DNA of 64,000 bases from Micromonospora rifamycinica (GTDB lineage Bacteria > Actinomycetota > Actinomycetes > Mycobacteriales > Micromonosporaceae): positions 3,224,001 through 3,288,000 of the forward strand of contig NZ_LT607752.1 of assembly GCF_900090265.1 (NCBI RefSeq), given 5' to 3'. A program made the translations under genes and the position numbers. The stretch's first letter is position 1; every line of letters starts with the position of its first letter. The notes beneath the pieces are model-generated. The model was not told where the DNA came from. It was given only the letters and a program-made list of their open reading frames with translations, and did no database searches. This document shows positions 1 to 8,244 of this stretch, piece by piece.

Positions 1-63
1 ACTCGCCATTGGCGCGAATGTAGGCTCACCGCACCCGGCGCGAAATAACGACAGGGGGCCGCC

Positions 64-957
64 ATGAGCAGTGAGTATCACTCTACTCTCATCGCAAAAG
101 CAATTGCCGAATATCCGAAGCTCGGCTATTCGATTCTTCCGGGATTCTTCACCGAGGAGGAGTTGGCCCCCGTTCTGAGCACGCTGCACGACACCCTTCC
201 GGGGCCGGACGCCTTCGTGAACGGCTCCGCGGAGTTCCAGGAGTCGCACCGCACGAACTACCGCGCCGGCCTGGTCGACTGGCCGTACCCCAGCACCGAG
301 CTGAGCCTGTTCGCGGTGCACCCGAAGCTGATCGAACTGTCCGAGATCCTGCTCGGCAGCCCGGACATCCGCATGTACAACGGCCACGCCTGGGTCAAGT
401 ACGCCGGGGCGTCCTACGACCAGGACCACCACCGCGACTACCGCGGGCACACCCCCGTCATCGCGTCCCAGGACCCGGAGTTCGCGCACGTCCAGTACTT
501 CATCCTGCTGTCCGACGTGGACGAGGGGAACGGCCCGCCCATGTTCGTGGACAACCGGCTCGCCGAGGGCGTGCCGATGCACCCCCACCTGGCCCCCCGG
601 GACGCCCACCCCGAGTTCTACGAGGCCGAGATCCCCGGCGTGGGGCCCCGGGGCACCGTCATCGCCTTCGACATCGACACCTTCCACCGCGCCACCGACC
701 TCAAGCGGGACGGCGCGTCGCGGTACATGCTCCTGTCGTTCTTCCGACGGGCGGAGGCGAACTGGGTAGCCGGTCCGGGACGCGGCATCCTCACCGAGGA
801 CGCGGAATGGATCTCGTTCGTCGAGAACGCGAGCCGGCGGCAGTTGGACATGCTCGGCTTCCCGGCCCCCGACCACCGCTACTGGACCGACGAGATCAAG
901 CAGGCCTACGTCGGCCGTTACCCCCACGCGGACCGGTCCTGGCTGGGGTTGGCGTAG
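64..957 (+). CDS. Phytanoyl-CoA dioxygenase (PhyH) family oxygenase
   Basis: This 297-residue protein looks like a non-heme Fe(II)/2-oxoglutarate oxygenase of the PhyH family, which hydroxylates small substrates. The sequence shows a likely metal triad: an HxD pair at H123/D125 (in DHHRDY) and a distal His at about 208 (DTFHRA), followed by Arg at about 220 as the probable 2-oxoglutarate binder. The length is normal for the family. A purine-rich AGGGGG lies about six bases before the ATG. It heads a plus-strand set with a glycosyltransferase, a methyltransferase and a carbamoyltransferase, so it is probably a tailoring hydroxylase for the cluster product. The substrate cannot be read from sequence. 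The first 100 bases of the gene are less GC-rich than the rest. Confidence 0.82.
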   Translation: MSSEYHSTLIAKAIAEYPKLGYSILPGFFTEEELAPVLSTLHDTLPGPDAFVNGSAEFQESHRTNYRAGLVDWPYPSTELSLFAVHPKLIELSEILLGSPDIRMYNGHAWVKYAGASYDQDHHRDYRGHTPVIASQDPEFAHVQYFILLSDVDEGNGPPMFVDNRLAEGVPMHPHLAPRDAHPEFYEAEIPGVGPRGTVIAFDIDTFHRATDLKRDGASRYMLLSFFRRAEANWVAGPGRGILTEDAEWISFVENASRRQLDMLGFPAPDHRYWTDEIKQAYVGRYPHADRSWLGLA

Positions 958-986
958 GACCCGCGGACAGCAGGTAGGGAGCGCCG

Positions 987-2015
987 GTGCGGCTGCCACA
1001 CACCCCCGGCCCGGCCAGGCGGTCGGTCCAGTACCTCCGGTACCGGACCGGACTGATCAGGTCGGTGCACACCTTCCACCGGGAGGCGGTGGAGCGGATC
1101 ACCCTCGTCGTCCCGGACTCGCTCGGTGACATCGCCATCAACTCCGCGATCACCAGGGCCATCCGGCTGCGGGGGGCACCGGCGGAGATCACGCTGCTCA
1201 CCGACCGCAAGTACGCCTCGGCGGTCGCCTTCAACCCGGACTACGACGCGGTGGCCCTGCTCGACGGCTACACCGACAAGCCACCCTGGGCGCTCACCTA
1301 CCAGGAGCAACTGGCCGCGGCGAAGGCGCTGACCCCGGCGATGGACGCCCTGGTGCTCTGCCAGCCGGGTGCCTGGTGCGACGCCCTCTGGTCCCGGTTC
1401 CACTCGCTCGACATCCAGTACCGGCTGAGCGGCACCCCGCCGGCACTGCGCCGGCTCCCCCGGCTCACCGTCCCGGCCGGGGCCGCGGAGGCCGTCCGGC
1501 CGATCCGGCAGCGGGCCGTGGGGCGGACCGCCTTCATCGCGCCCGGCGCCTTCACCCTGAAGTTCGGCGCGGCCGGCGAGCGGTTCTTCACCGAGCTGGC
1601 GGCGCGTCTCGTCGGAGCCGGCTGGCAGGTCTACTGGAACGGCGCCGAAGCGCCGTCGCCCGCCGGCGGGGCACCGGGTGGCGCGGGATCGGTCGTCGCC
1701 GTGGGTCACCTGCCGCTGGCCCAGGTCGTGGCCCTGGCGAGCAGCTGCGAGCGCGCGGTCTGCGCCCGCAGCGGTCTGGCCGACGTCATCACCTTCTGCA
1801 CCCCGGAGCTGCCCCAGTACGTCCTGTATCCCCGGACCCGGTATCCCTATTCGCGCCGACCTGTCCGGGAGTGCTACTCGCTACGGGCGATGGGCGGGGT
1901 GAACGTCCGCGAAAGCGAGAACTCACTGGACACCGACGCCGATCTGTCGGCCGAGCTCGCCGCTGTCGGACAATGGCTCGAATCCCCCCGGAAGCATACC
2001 GAGTCGACGCCGTGA
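987..2015 (+). CDS. GT9-like (heptosyltransferase-type) glycosyltransferase
   Basis: The 342-residue protein has the two-Rossmann layout of family 9 glycosyltransferases. An N-terminal PDSLGDIAIN segment (about 37-46) matches the family's GD-x-(I/V) nucleotide-loop motif, followed by ITLLTDRKYASAV and an NPDYD element. The C-terminal half has ALASSCERAVCARSGLADV, where the family has a donor-binding Ser/Thr-Gly motif. Known GT9 enzymes move heptose or similar sugars from a nucleotide donor. The GTG start is preceded by AGGGAG. It lies 29 bases after the PhyH gene and is probably in one transcript. GT9 is notable here because a sedoheptulose-phosphate-cyclase-like gene and sugar-activation genes sit in the same cluster. 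The donor is inferred only; the family match is moderate. Confidence 0.65.
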   Translation: MRLPHTPGPARRSVQYLRYRTGLIRSVHTFHREAVERITLVVPDSLGDIAINSAITRAIRLRGAPAEITLLTDRKYASAVAFNPDYDAVALLDGYTDKPPWALTYQEQLAAAKALTPAMDALVLCQPGAWCDALWSRFHSLDIQYRLSGTPPALRRLPRLTVPAGAAEAVRPIRQRAVGRTAFIAPGAFTLKFGAAGERFFTELAARLVGAGWQVYWNGAEAPSPAGGAPGGAGSVVAVGHLPLAQVVALASSCERAVCARSGLADVITFCTPELPQYVLYPRTRYPYSRRPVRECYSLRAMGGVNVRESENSLDTDADLSAELAAVGQWLESPRKHTESTP

Positions 2016-2092
2016 GCAGCGCCGTCGATGCCCCCGACAGGGTGGTCCCGCCGACTCTGGGCTTGCCGCCTGGCATTGATTAAGCTCAGCAC

Positions 2093-2857
2093 ATGCCAGT
2101 CTTCGACAATTTGGTCGCCGCCTATGCGGCGGAGGGCTACGCAGTTTCGACCGGCCTCAACCCGACCGTGTTCCACAATCTGCACAGCGTCCCGTTCACC
2201 TGGCTGATCCGCGACGGCGTCGAGGTGGCGGACGGGCTGGGGATCTCGCTGCCGGAGATCTACCTGCTCGAGTGCCTCGCCGCGGTCCGACCGGCCGAGT
2301 CGATCCTGGTGATCGGGAACTCGTTCGGCTGGAGCACGCTCGCGCTCGCGCTGGCACAACCCCAGGCACGGGTGGTCGGGCTGGACTCGGCCGCCGACCG
2401 GTTCTCCCTGGAGGGGCTCGAGTTGACCGCCCGGATCGCCGGCCGGCTCGGCCTCGACCGGGTGTCCCCGGTCCGGGGAACGTCACCGGTCGACATTCCC
2501 GCCACCGTCGAGAAGCACCTCGGCGGGCAGGTGGATCTCGCCTTCGTGGACGGCCACCACACCAGCGACCAGATCGTCGCCGAGTACCGCGCGCTGCGTC
2601 CGCTCCTCACGCCGGACGCGATGGTCCTCTTCCACGACGTCCAGTACACCGGGCTGCAGGCGGGCTTCGACACCATCGTCGAGGAGTCCGGCTGGCAGGG
2701 CAGCATGCTCCACGCCACCCCGTCGGGCATCGGGTTCCTCACCGCCGATCCGTCACCCGCGCTGGCCAGGGTGATCGCGGCGTTCGCGACCGACCCGTCC
2801 GCCCTGGAGGTCGTCCGCAGGAAGGGGGAGCGCTTCGGTGCGGAGTTCGGCAGCTGA
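2093..2857 (+). CDS. Class I SAM-dependent methyltransferase (Methyltransf_24 type)
   Basis: The 254-residue protein carries a Rossmann methyltransferase core from about residue 75: ILVIGNSFGWST is the SAM-binding glycine loop (here G-N-S-F-G), and AFVDGHHTSDQI plus the later VLFHDVQYTG are typical of the Methyltransf_24 group that includes sugar and antibiotic O-methyltransferases. The first 70 residues are a non-catalytic lead. The gene follows the glycosyltransferase after a 77-base gap and precedes the carbamoyltransferase. No strong ribosome site is seen before the ATG at 2093. It probably methylates a hydroxyl of the glycan or cyclitol product. The acceptor is unknown. Confidence 0.72.
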   Translation: MPVFDNLVAAYAAEGYAVSTGLNPTVFHNLHSVPFTWLIRDGVEVADGLGISLPEIYLLECLAAVRPAESILVIGNSFGWSTLALALAQPQARVVGLDSAADRFSLEGLELTARIAGRLGLDRVSPVRGTSPVDIPATVEKHLGGQVDLAFVDGHHTSDQIVAEYRALRPLLTPDAMVLFHDVQYTGLQAGFDTIVEESGWQGSMLHATPSGIGFLTADPSPALARVIAAFATDPSALEVVRRKGERFGAEFGS

Positions 2858-2960
2858 GCCGGACTCGTCGGTGGGTCGCCGCCCGGATCCGCGGTGACCG
2901 TCCCAGTCAAGCCGTCCGGTCCCCCGACGCCGGGTCAGCACGAGTGCGAGGGAGTATCCC

Positions 2961-4910
2961 GTGTCCAGGACGATCGTTCTCGGTATCAACTCGGCGCACG
3001 ACGCCGCCGCCTGCCTACTCGTCGACGGTGAGATCGCGGTGGCCGTCCCGGAGGAGCGGCTGGCCCGTACCAAGCACTACGAGGGCTATCCGCACCGCGC
3101 CGTCGACTACTGCCTGCGCTCCGCCGGCCTGGCCGACCTGACCGCGGTCGACACGGTCGTCATCAACGAGTACGTCAAGGACGACACCGGCCTGCTCGTC
3201 CGTCAGGCCGGCTTCACGGGGGACCTCGTGGTCAACCCGTCGCACCACCTGCTGCACGCCTACTACGCCTGGATGGCCTCGTCCCTGCACCGGCCGGCGG
3301 TGCTGATCCTGGACGGCGCGGGCTACCACTACGGGGAGTACCAGCGCCGGCAGAGCCCGATGCTGGGTCCGCCGCCGCCGTTCTCGGAGATGGAGGAGTC
3401 CGAGTCGATGTACGTGGTGCGCGACGACGAGGAGCTGACGCTGGTGCGCAAGCGCTGGGGCCTGTGGGCCTCCAGCGACCCGTTCCTGCGCTTCCCGAGC
3501 CTCGGGCACATGTACTCGGTGGCCTCCGAGTACATCTTCGGGCACATGATGCACGCGGGGAAGACGATGGGCCTGGCGCCCTACGGCGACGCGTCCCGGT
3601 TCCCCGACCCGATCATCGAGTACACGCCGGACGGGCTGGTCATCGACACGGAGTGGATCACCAAGGTGCCGCCCCGCTCGGCCGAACCGGCGCACCTCGA
3701 CGACATCTGCCGGGACATGGCCGCCAAGGTGCAGGCCGAGCTGGAGCGAGCGGTGCTGTACCTGTGCCGCGAACTGCACGAACTCACCGGGGCCGACGAA
3801 CTGTGCGTGAGCGGCGGCGTCGGGCTGAACAGCGTGACCAACGGCATGATCCTGCGGGACACCCCGTTCAACCACCTCTTCGTGACGCCGGCGTCGGGTG
3901 ACTCGGGGGTGGCGATCGGGGCCGCCCTGTACGGGCACCACCGCCGCACCGGACGCCGGGTGCGGTGGAAGGCCTACGACAACTACCACGGGCACTCCTA
4001 CTCGACCGCGCAGATGCAGCGCGCGGTCACCAGCCGCGACGTCCTCGTCGACGCCCGCCCGGTGACCGACCTCACCGGGCAGGCCGCCCAGGACATCGCC
4101 GACGGCAGGTTCGTCGGCTGGTTCGAGGGCGGCAGCGAGTTCGGCCCGCGGGCGCTCGGGCACCGCAGCATCCTCTGCGACCCCCGCCCGCCCGAGATGC
4201 GCGACCGGCTGAACGCGCTGGTCAAGTTCCGCGAGCCCTTCCGCCCCTATGCCGCGTCGGTGCTCTCCGAACACGTCGGCGACTACTTCGAGGCACCCGA
4301 CGACGACCCCTTCATGATGACCGTCGTCCAGGTCCGGCCGTCGCAGGCCGACGTGATCGCCAGCGTCTGCCACGTGGACGGCACCTGCCGCATCCAGACG
4401 GTCGACCCGGACCACGCCGGCAGCTACCGCCGGCTGATCGAACGGTTCCACGAACTGACCGGCCTGCCGCTGGTGCTGAACACGTCGTTCAACATCCGGG
4501 GCGAACCCGTGGTGGAGACGCCCGACGACGCCCTGGAGTGCTTCCTCGGCTGCAACCTCGACGTGCTGTACCTCGACGGCCACCGGATCACCAAGTACGT
4601 CGCCCGCACCGCGGAGCACCCGGAACGGCTCGTGCCCAGGCTGGCCACGTCGCTGACCATCCGGGCGACCGTCGGCAACGACGGGGGCGCGGCGACCGAG
4701 CCCCGATACCAGTGCCAGAAGAAGACCGGCCACCTCACCACGCTCTCCGCCGAGGAGTACGCGGTGCTGTCCCTGATGGACACCCGACGGAGCATCGCGG
4801 ACCTCGCCGCGGCGCTGCCGGGGTGGACGACCGAGGACGCGGTGCACCTCGTCGCCGACCTCCAGGAGCGCGGTCTGGTCTACCTCGCCCGCCCGGCCGA
4901 CGGCGGCTGA
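2961..4910 (+). CDS. NodU/CmcH/TobZ-family O-carbamoyltransferase with extra C-terminal winged-helix domain
   Basis: The 649-residue enzyme has the two domains of TobZ/NodU carbamoyltransferases. The N-terminal kinase-like domain has GINSAHDAAACL, LILDGAGYHYG, GKTMGLAPYGD, LCVSGGVGLN and TPASGDSGVAIGA. The YrdC-like domain has GGSEFGPRALGHRSIL, FREPFRPYAASV and VLNTSFNIRGEP. Enzymes of this family use carbamoyl phosphate and ATP to carbamoylate a hydroxyl on sugars, aminoglycosides or beta-lactams. The GTG start has GGGAG six bases upstream. Unusual is a tail of about 80 residues, from about 570, with an LSAEEYAVLSLMDTRRSI...DLQERGLVYL pattern that resembles a PqqD-like winged helix, which is not part of the standard family. 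Its stop lies five bases from the stop of the convergent aldo-keto reductase gene. Confidence 0.88.
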   Translation: MSRTIVLGINSAHDAAACLLVDGEIAVAVPEERLARTKHYEGYPHRAVDYCLRSAGLADLTAVDTVVINEYVKDDTGLLVRQAGFTGDLVVNPSHHLLHAYYAWMASSLHRPAVLILDGAGYHYGEYQRRQSPMLGPPPPFSEMEESESMYVVRDDEELTLVRKRWGLWASSDPFLRFPSLGHMYSVASEYIFGHMMHAGKTMGLAPYGDASRFPDPIIEYTPDGLVIDTEWITKVPPRSAEPAHLDDICRDMAAKVQAELERAVLYLCRELHELTGADELCVSGGVGLNSVTNGMILRDTPFNHLFVTPASGDSGVAIGAALYGHHRRTGRRVRWKAYDNYHGHSYSTAQMQRAVTSRDVLVDARPVTDLTGQAAQDIADGRFVGWFEGGSEFGPRALGHRSILCDPRPPEMRDRLNALVKFREPFRPYAASVLSEHVGDYFEAPDDDPFMMTVVQVRPSQADVIASVCHVDGTCRIQTVDPDHAGSYRRLIERFHELTGLPLVLNTSFNIRGEPVVETPDDALECFLGCNLDVLYLDGHRITKYVARTAEHPERLVPRLATSLTIRATVGNDGGAATEPRYQCQKKTGHLTTLSAEEYAVLSLMDTRRSIADLAAALPGWTTEDAVHLVADLQERGLVYLARPADGG

Positions 4911-4915
4911 GCCGG

Positions 4916-5914
4916 CTACCGGCCGCGCCGCCGCACGCCGGCCTCGGCCAGCGGCGCGAGCACCGGCCCGGTGACCGGCACGTCCCCCAGGGCGTCGTCG
5001 ATCGCGGCGAGGACGTCCGCGCCGAGGGCGACGGAGGAGGCGGCGGCGTTGGCGTGCACCTGCTCGGGGCGGCTCGCTCCGGTGATCGCCGAGGCCACCT
5101 CGGTGCGCCGGAGCACCCACGCCAGGGCCAGTTGCGACATGGTCAGCCCGACCGCGGCGGCGACGGGCCGTAGCCGCTCGACGGCGGCGAGCGTACGCTC
5201 GGACAGCAGCGGATCCATCGAACCGCTCCGCAGTTCGCCCGCCGCCCGGGAGCCCGGCGGCGGCGCCTGCCCGGGACGGTACTTGCCGGTCAGGACGCCC
5301 TCGGCGAGCGGCGACCACACGACGTGCGAGATGCCGTGCCGGGCACCGAGCGCGAAGAGTTCGGCCTCCGGCGCCCGCCACAGCATCGAGTACTGCGGTT
5401 GCGACGACACGAACAGGTCCGGCCCGCCGATCTCGACGGCCGCCTCGACCTGTTCCGTGGTCCACTCGCTGAAGCCGAGGTACCGGGCCTTCCCCTGCCG
5501 GACCACCTCCTGCAGCGCCGCCACGGTCTCTTCGAGCGGGACGGTCACGTCGAACCGGTGGGCCTGGTACAGGTCCACGTGGTCGACCCGCAGCCGGCGC
5601 AGGGAGGCGTCGATCTGCTTGGCGATCTGGGCCGCCGACAGGCCCCGGTCCGCCTCGTCGTCGGACATCTGGCCCCAGACCTTAGTCGCCAGGACGTACG
5701 AGTCCCGCGGGTGCCGGGTGAGGATCTCCCCCCAGGCCGCCTCGGCCGCGCCCCGACCGTACGCGTTGGCGGTGTTGAAGAAGGTGACGCCGACGTCGAA
5801 CGCCGCCTCCGTGCAGCGGCGGATGAGGTCGGTGTCGACGCCGACGGCGTACACCAGTCCCAGCGAGATCTCCGAGACCTCGACCCCGGAACCCCCGAGT
5901 TGTCGATAGCGCAT
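4916..5914 (-). CDS. Aldo/keto reductase with Asn in place of the catalytic Asp
   Basis: The 332-residue protein is an NADPH-type (beta/alpha)8 aldo-keto reductase of the Kv-beta/YghZ-like group. The expected Tyr is at about 52 (in ANAYGRG), the Lys in ATKVWGQ and the His in LYQAHRFD. The usual DTAxxYG motif reads NTANAYG, so position 47 is Asn where the catalytic tetrad normally has Asp; the codon is a clean AAC. The change may lower reductase activity or shift the reaction. It is the last gene of the minus-strand cluster, 33 bases after the second aldo-keto reductase. In cyclitol pathways such reductases act on keto intermediates, but the substrate here is unknown. Confidence 0.85.
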   Translation of the reverse strand: MRYRQLGGSGVEVSEISLGLVYAVGVDTDLIRRCTEAAFDVGVTFFNTANAYGRGAAEAAWGEILTRHPRDSYVLATKVWGQMSDDEADRGLSAAQIAKQIDASLRRLRVDHVDLYQAHRFDVTVPLEETVAALQEVVRQGKARYLGFSEWTTEQVEAAVEIGGPDLFVSSQPQYSMLWRAPEAELFALGARHGISHVVWSPLAEGVLTGKYRPGQAPPPGSRAAGELRSGSMDPLLSERTLAAVERLRPVAAAVGLTMSQLALAWVLRRTEVASAITGASRPEQVHANAAASSVALGADVLAAIDDALGDVPVTGPVLAPLAEAGVRRRGR

Positions 5915-5947
5915 CAGTCCACCCTCGTCTGCGTGCGGTGACGTCGG

Positions 5948-6949
5948 TCAGTGGGCAGCGTCCAGGGTCGCGCGCTGCCGTGGGGTCAGCTCCAGGTCGA
6001 CGGCGGCGAGGCTCTCGTCGAGCTGGGCCACCGACGACGCGCCGACCAGCGGGACGACCGGCACCTCCCCGCCGATCAACCAGGCGAGCACCACCTGGTG
6101 CGCCGTCGCCCCGACCTCCTCGGCGACCCGGTGCAGGGCGGCCAGCCGGGTCGGCGTGCCCGCGTGGTCCAGGTCGGGATCGGTGGGCCTTCCTCCCCGG
6201 GCGTACGCCCCACCGAGCACCGCCGAGTAGGCGACCAGGGTCAGCTCCGGGTGCGCGCGGACGTAGCTCAGCAGGTCCCCACCGGCGTTGCCGGGCCGAC
6301 CGTCCACCGTGCGGAACCCCGGCGTGTCCGACCGTCTGCGCAGGTAGCTGTGCTGGTACTGGAGCACCTCGTAGCCGGGGACACCGGCGGCGGCGGCGAG
6401 CGCGCGGGCCCGCTCCACCCGCCACGCCCACTGGTTGCTCACGCCGAGCAGACCCACCGACCCGTCCGCGACCAGACCCGCGAAGGCCTCCACCACGTCC
6501 TGCTGGGGGACGGCCATGTCGTCCTGGTGCGCGTACAGCAGATCGAGCCGGTCCGTGCCGAGGCGCTCCATGCTGTCCAGCGCGGCCCGGCGGATCACCG
6601 CCGGCGCGAGCCCTTCGACGTTGCTCGGCTTGGCGACCTCGTCCAGGCTCAGCCCGTCGGCCACCGGCCGGTCGCCGACCTTGGTGGCGATCGTGATCTC
6701 GTCGCCGACGCCCCGGGACCGACGCCAGCGGCCCAGCACGCTCTCGCTCTCGCCGCCGCGGGTGCCGGTCAGCCAGAACGCGTAGTTGTTCGCCGTGTCG
6801 ACGAAGGTTCCGCCGGCCGCCACGTACCGGTCCAGGATGGCGAACGAGGTCGACTCGTCGACGGCGCTCCCGAATGTGATCGCGCCCAGGCCGAGCACGC
6901 TCACCGTCCGCCGGGTGGCCGGATCCCGGCCGATCGTGCGGTACCTCAC
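5948..6949 (-). CDS. Aldo/keto reductase
   Basis: The 333-residue protein is a second aldo-keto reductase, with a complete catalytic set: Asp and Tyr in VDTANNYAFW, Lys in IATKVG and His in LYAHQDD. The C-terminal LVGASSVAQLDESL segment is the usual cofactor 2'-phosphate-binding region. I start it at the GTG at 6949, which overlaps the TGA of the upstream cyclase-like gene (GTGA), so the two are probably translationally coupled. That coupling suggests it reduces or isomerises the cyclase product or a nearby intermediate. It is diverged from the neighbouring reductase, so a recent duplication is unlikely. Confidence 0.85.
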   Translation of the reverse strand: MRYRTIGRDPATRRTVSVLGLGAITFGSAVDESTSFAILDRYVAAGGTFVDTANNYAFWLTGTRGGESESVLGRWRRSRGVGDEITIATKVGDRPVADGLSLDEVAKPSNVEGLAPAVIRRAALDSMERLGTDRLDLLYAHQDDMAVPQQDVVEAFAGLVADGSVGLLGVSNQWAWRVERARALAAAAGVPGYEVLQYQHSYLRRRSDTPGFRTVDGRPGNAGGDLLSYVRAHPELTLVAYSAVLGGAYARGGRPTDPDLDHAGTPTRLAALHRVAEEVGATAHQVVLAWLIGGEVPVVPLVGASSVAQLDESLAAVDLELTPRQRATLDAAH

Positions 6950-8151
6950 CCGATCACCTCCTCGTCGCGGGTGGCGGAACAGCCGAGTTCGGCGGAGTGC
7001 GACCGCAGCTCCGTCGCCGCGTGTTCCAGGTCGCCGAGGTCGACGTCGTCGACGAACTCGACCTTTGCGATGTCGAGCAGCACCGGCAGCCGGAGCCGCC
7101 CGCCGCGCAACGCCGTCGTCGACCGCAGGGCGGACCGCAGCAGGCCCGGATCGGCCAGGAGGGGATGCCAGAGCGGGAGCCCCAGCGTGCGGCCCAGCAC
7201 CGACAGGATCTCCAGGCCCAGGTCGGGGGCGAGGTTGCCCCGCTGCATGGAGAGGACCACCGAGAGCGCCATGTCGATCCCGACCCACTCGCCGTGCGAC
7301 AGGGTGGACCCCGGGGCCATCTCGAAGGTCGGTGAGACGGAGTGCCCGAAGTTCATCGTCCGCCACAGCCGGGCCTCCCGGAGGTTGTCGGCCAGCTCGG
7401 TGAGCATCGGCAGGATCGCCCGCCAGAGCACCTCCCGACCGACCGGATGCTGCATGCGTCGCTCCCGCAGCTCCCGGCCGTGCGAGATGAGCATGTGCCA
7501 CAGCGCGACGTCCTCGGTGAGCGCGACCTTGGCGATCTCGGCCAGGCCGGCCGCCGTGTGCCGCTCGCTCTCGGTGGCGCACAGTTCGAGGCAGTGCAGC
7601 GCCAACGGGGCCGGGGCGAAGGTGCCCAGCGCGTTCTTGACGCCGGCGTGGTTGACCCCGACCTTGGCCGCGATGCCCGCGTCGCAGAGGCCGAGCAGGG
7701 TGGTCGGGATCCGGACCGCCGGCATGCCGCGGTAGAGCGTCGCCGCCAGCAGCCCGCCGATGTCGGTGATCGTGCCGCCGCCGACGAGGATCAACGGCTG
7801 GCTCCGCCGGTCCAGGTCCAGGGCGAGCAGCCGGGCGGCCAGTTCGCTGTACTGGGTGAGGTTCTTGGACTCCTCGCCGCCGTCGGCCTCGATCCAGACC
7901 GGGTCGATGCCGAACCGCTCGAAGAGGCCGGCGAACCGGCTGCCGAAGAGGCTCCGGACGGTACGGTCGATGATCACCGCGCGCCGGCCGGGCGCGTTCG
8001 CGGTGGCGTACACCGGGTCGCTGAGCCGGAACAGGTCGGGCACCGCCTCCGGGGTGGCCCGGAGCAGGTCGTCGACGAACCGGACCCGCCAGGTCCGCCC
8101 CTCCGCCACGGACGTGGCGGTGATCCAGTCGCCATCGGTCGCAATCGGCAC
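6946..8151 (-). CDS. Sedoheptulose-7-phosphate cyclase-like enzyme (EEVS/dehydroquinate synthase superfamily)
   Basis: The 401-residue protein belongs to the sugar-phosphate cyclase superfamily. It has the NAD-binding GGGTITDIGG at about 124-133, IPTTLLG at 148-154, K163, N167 and K172, and a probable zinc-site Glu in GLAEIAK and His in NFGHSVSP and LSHGEW. True dehydroquinate synthases read DSSVGGKTGVN in the core; this protein reads DAGIAAKVGVN, and later has IDMALS. Both features are characteristic of cyclases that act on sedoheptulose 7-phosphate, such as 2-epi-5-epi-valiolone synthase. Such enzymes make the C7 carbasugar core of acarbose and validamycin. The GTG start has GAGGACAG upstream. 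No other shikimate genes are nearby. Which cyclitol it makes cannot be fixed without phylogeny. Confidence 0.78.
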   Translation of the reverse strand: MPIATDGDWITATSVAEGRTWRVRFVDDLLRATPEAVPDLFRLSDPVYATANAPGRRAVIIDRTVRSLFGSRFAGLFERFGIDPVWIEADGGEESKNLTQYSELAARLLALDLDRRSQPLILVGGGTITDIGGLLAATLYRGMPAVRIPTTLLGLCDAGIAAKVGVNHAGVKNALGTFAPAPLALHCLELCATESERHTAAGLAEIAKVALTEDVALWHMLISHGRELRERRMQHPVGREVLWRAILPMLTELADNLREARLWRTMNFGHSVSPTFEMAPGSTLSHGEWVGIDMALSVVLSMQRGNLAPDLGLEILSVLGRTLGLPLWHPLLADPGLLRSALRSTTALRGGRLRLPVLLDIAKVEFVDDVDLGDLEHAATELRSHSAELGCSATRDEEVIG

Positions 8152-8244
8152 TTCGGCTGTCCTCCCTCTGGACTACGGGCCAGTCGCCCACCGGTATCCG
8201 ACGGGGATGGGCGCCACCGTCTCGTCGGTGCCGGTGTCGAGCGG

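Noticed and set aside
3015..5465. Very long antisense reading frames, such as 3015-5465, 5948-8593 and 32059-34887
   Set aside because: They lie opposite or out of frame with genes that have clear family motifs and arise from high GC at third positions. Their translations are Arg/Pro/Gly-rich with no recognisable domains.
6946..8151. Shikimate-pathway 3-dehydroquinate synthase (aroB)
   Set aside because: The core DAGIAAKVGVN and IDMALS motifs fit sedoheptulose-phosphate cyclases better, and no aro genes are nearby. It is kept as a superfamily call with moderate confidence.
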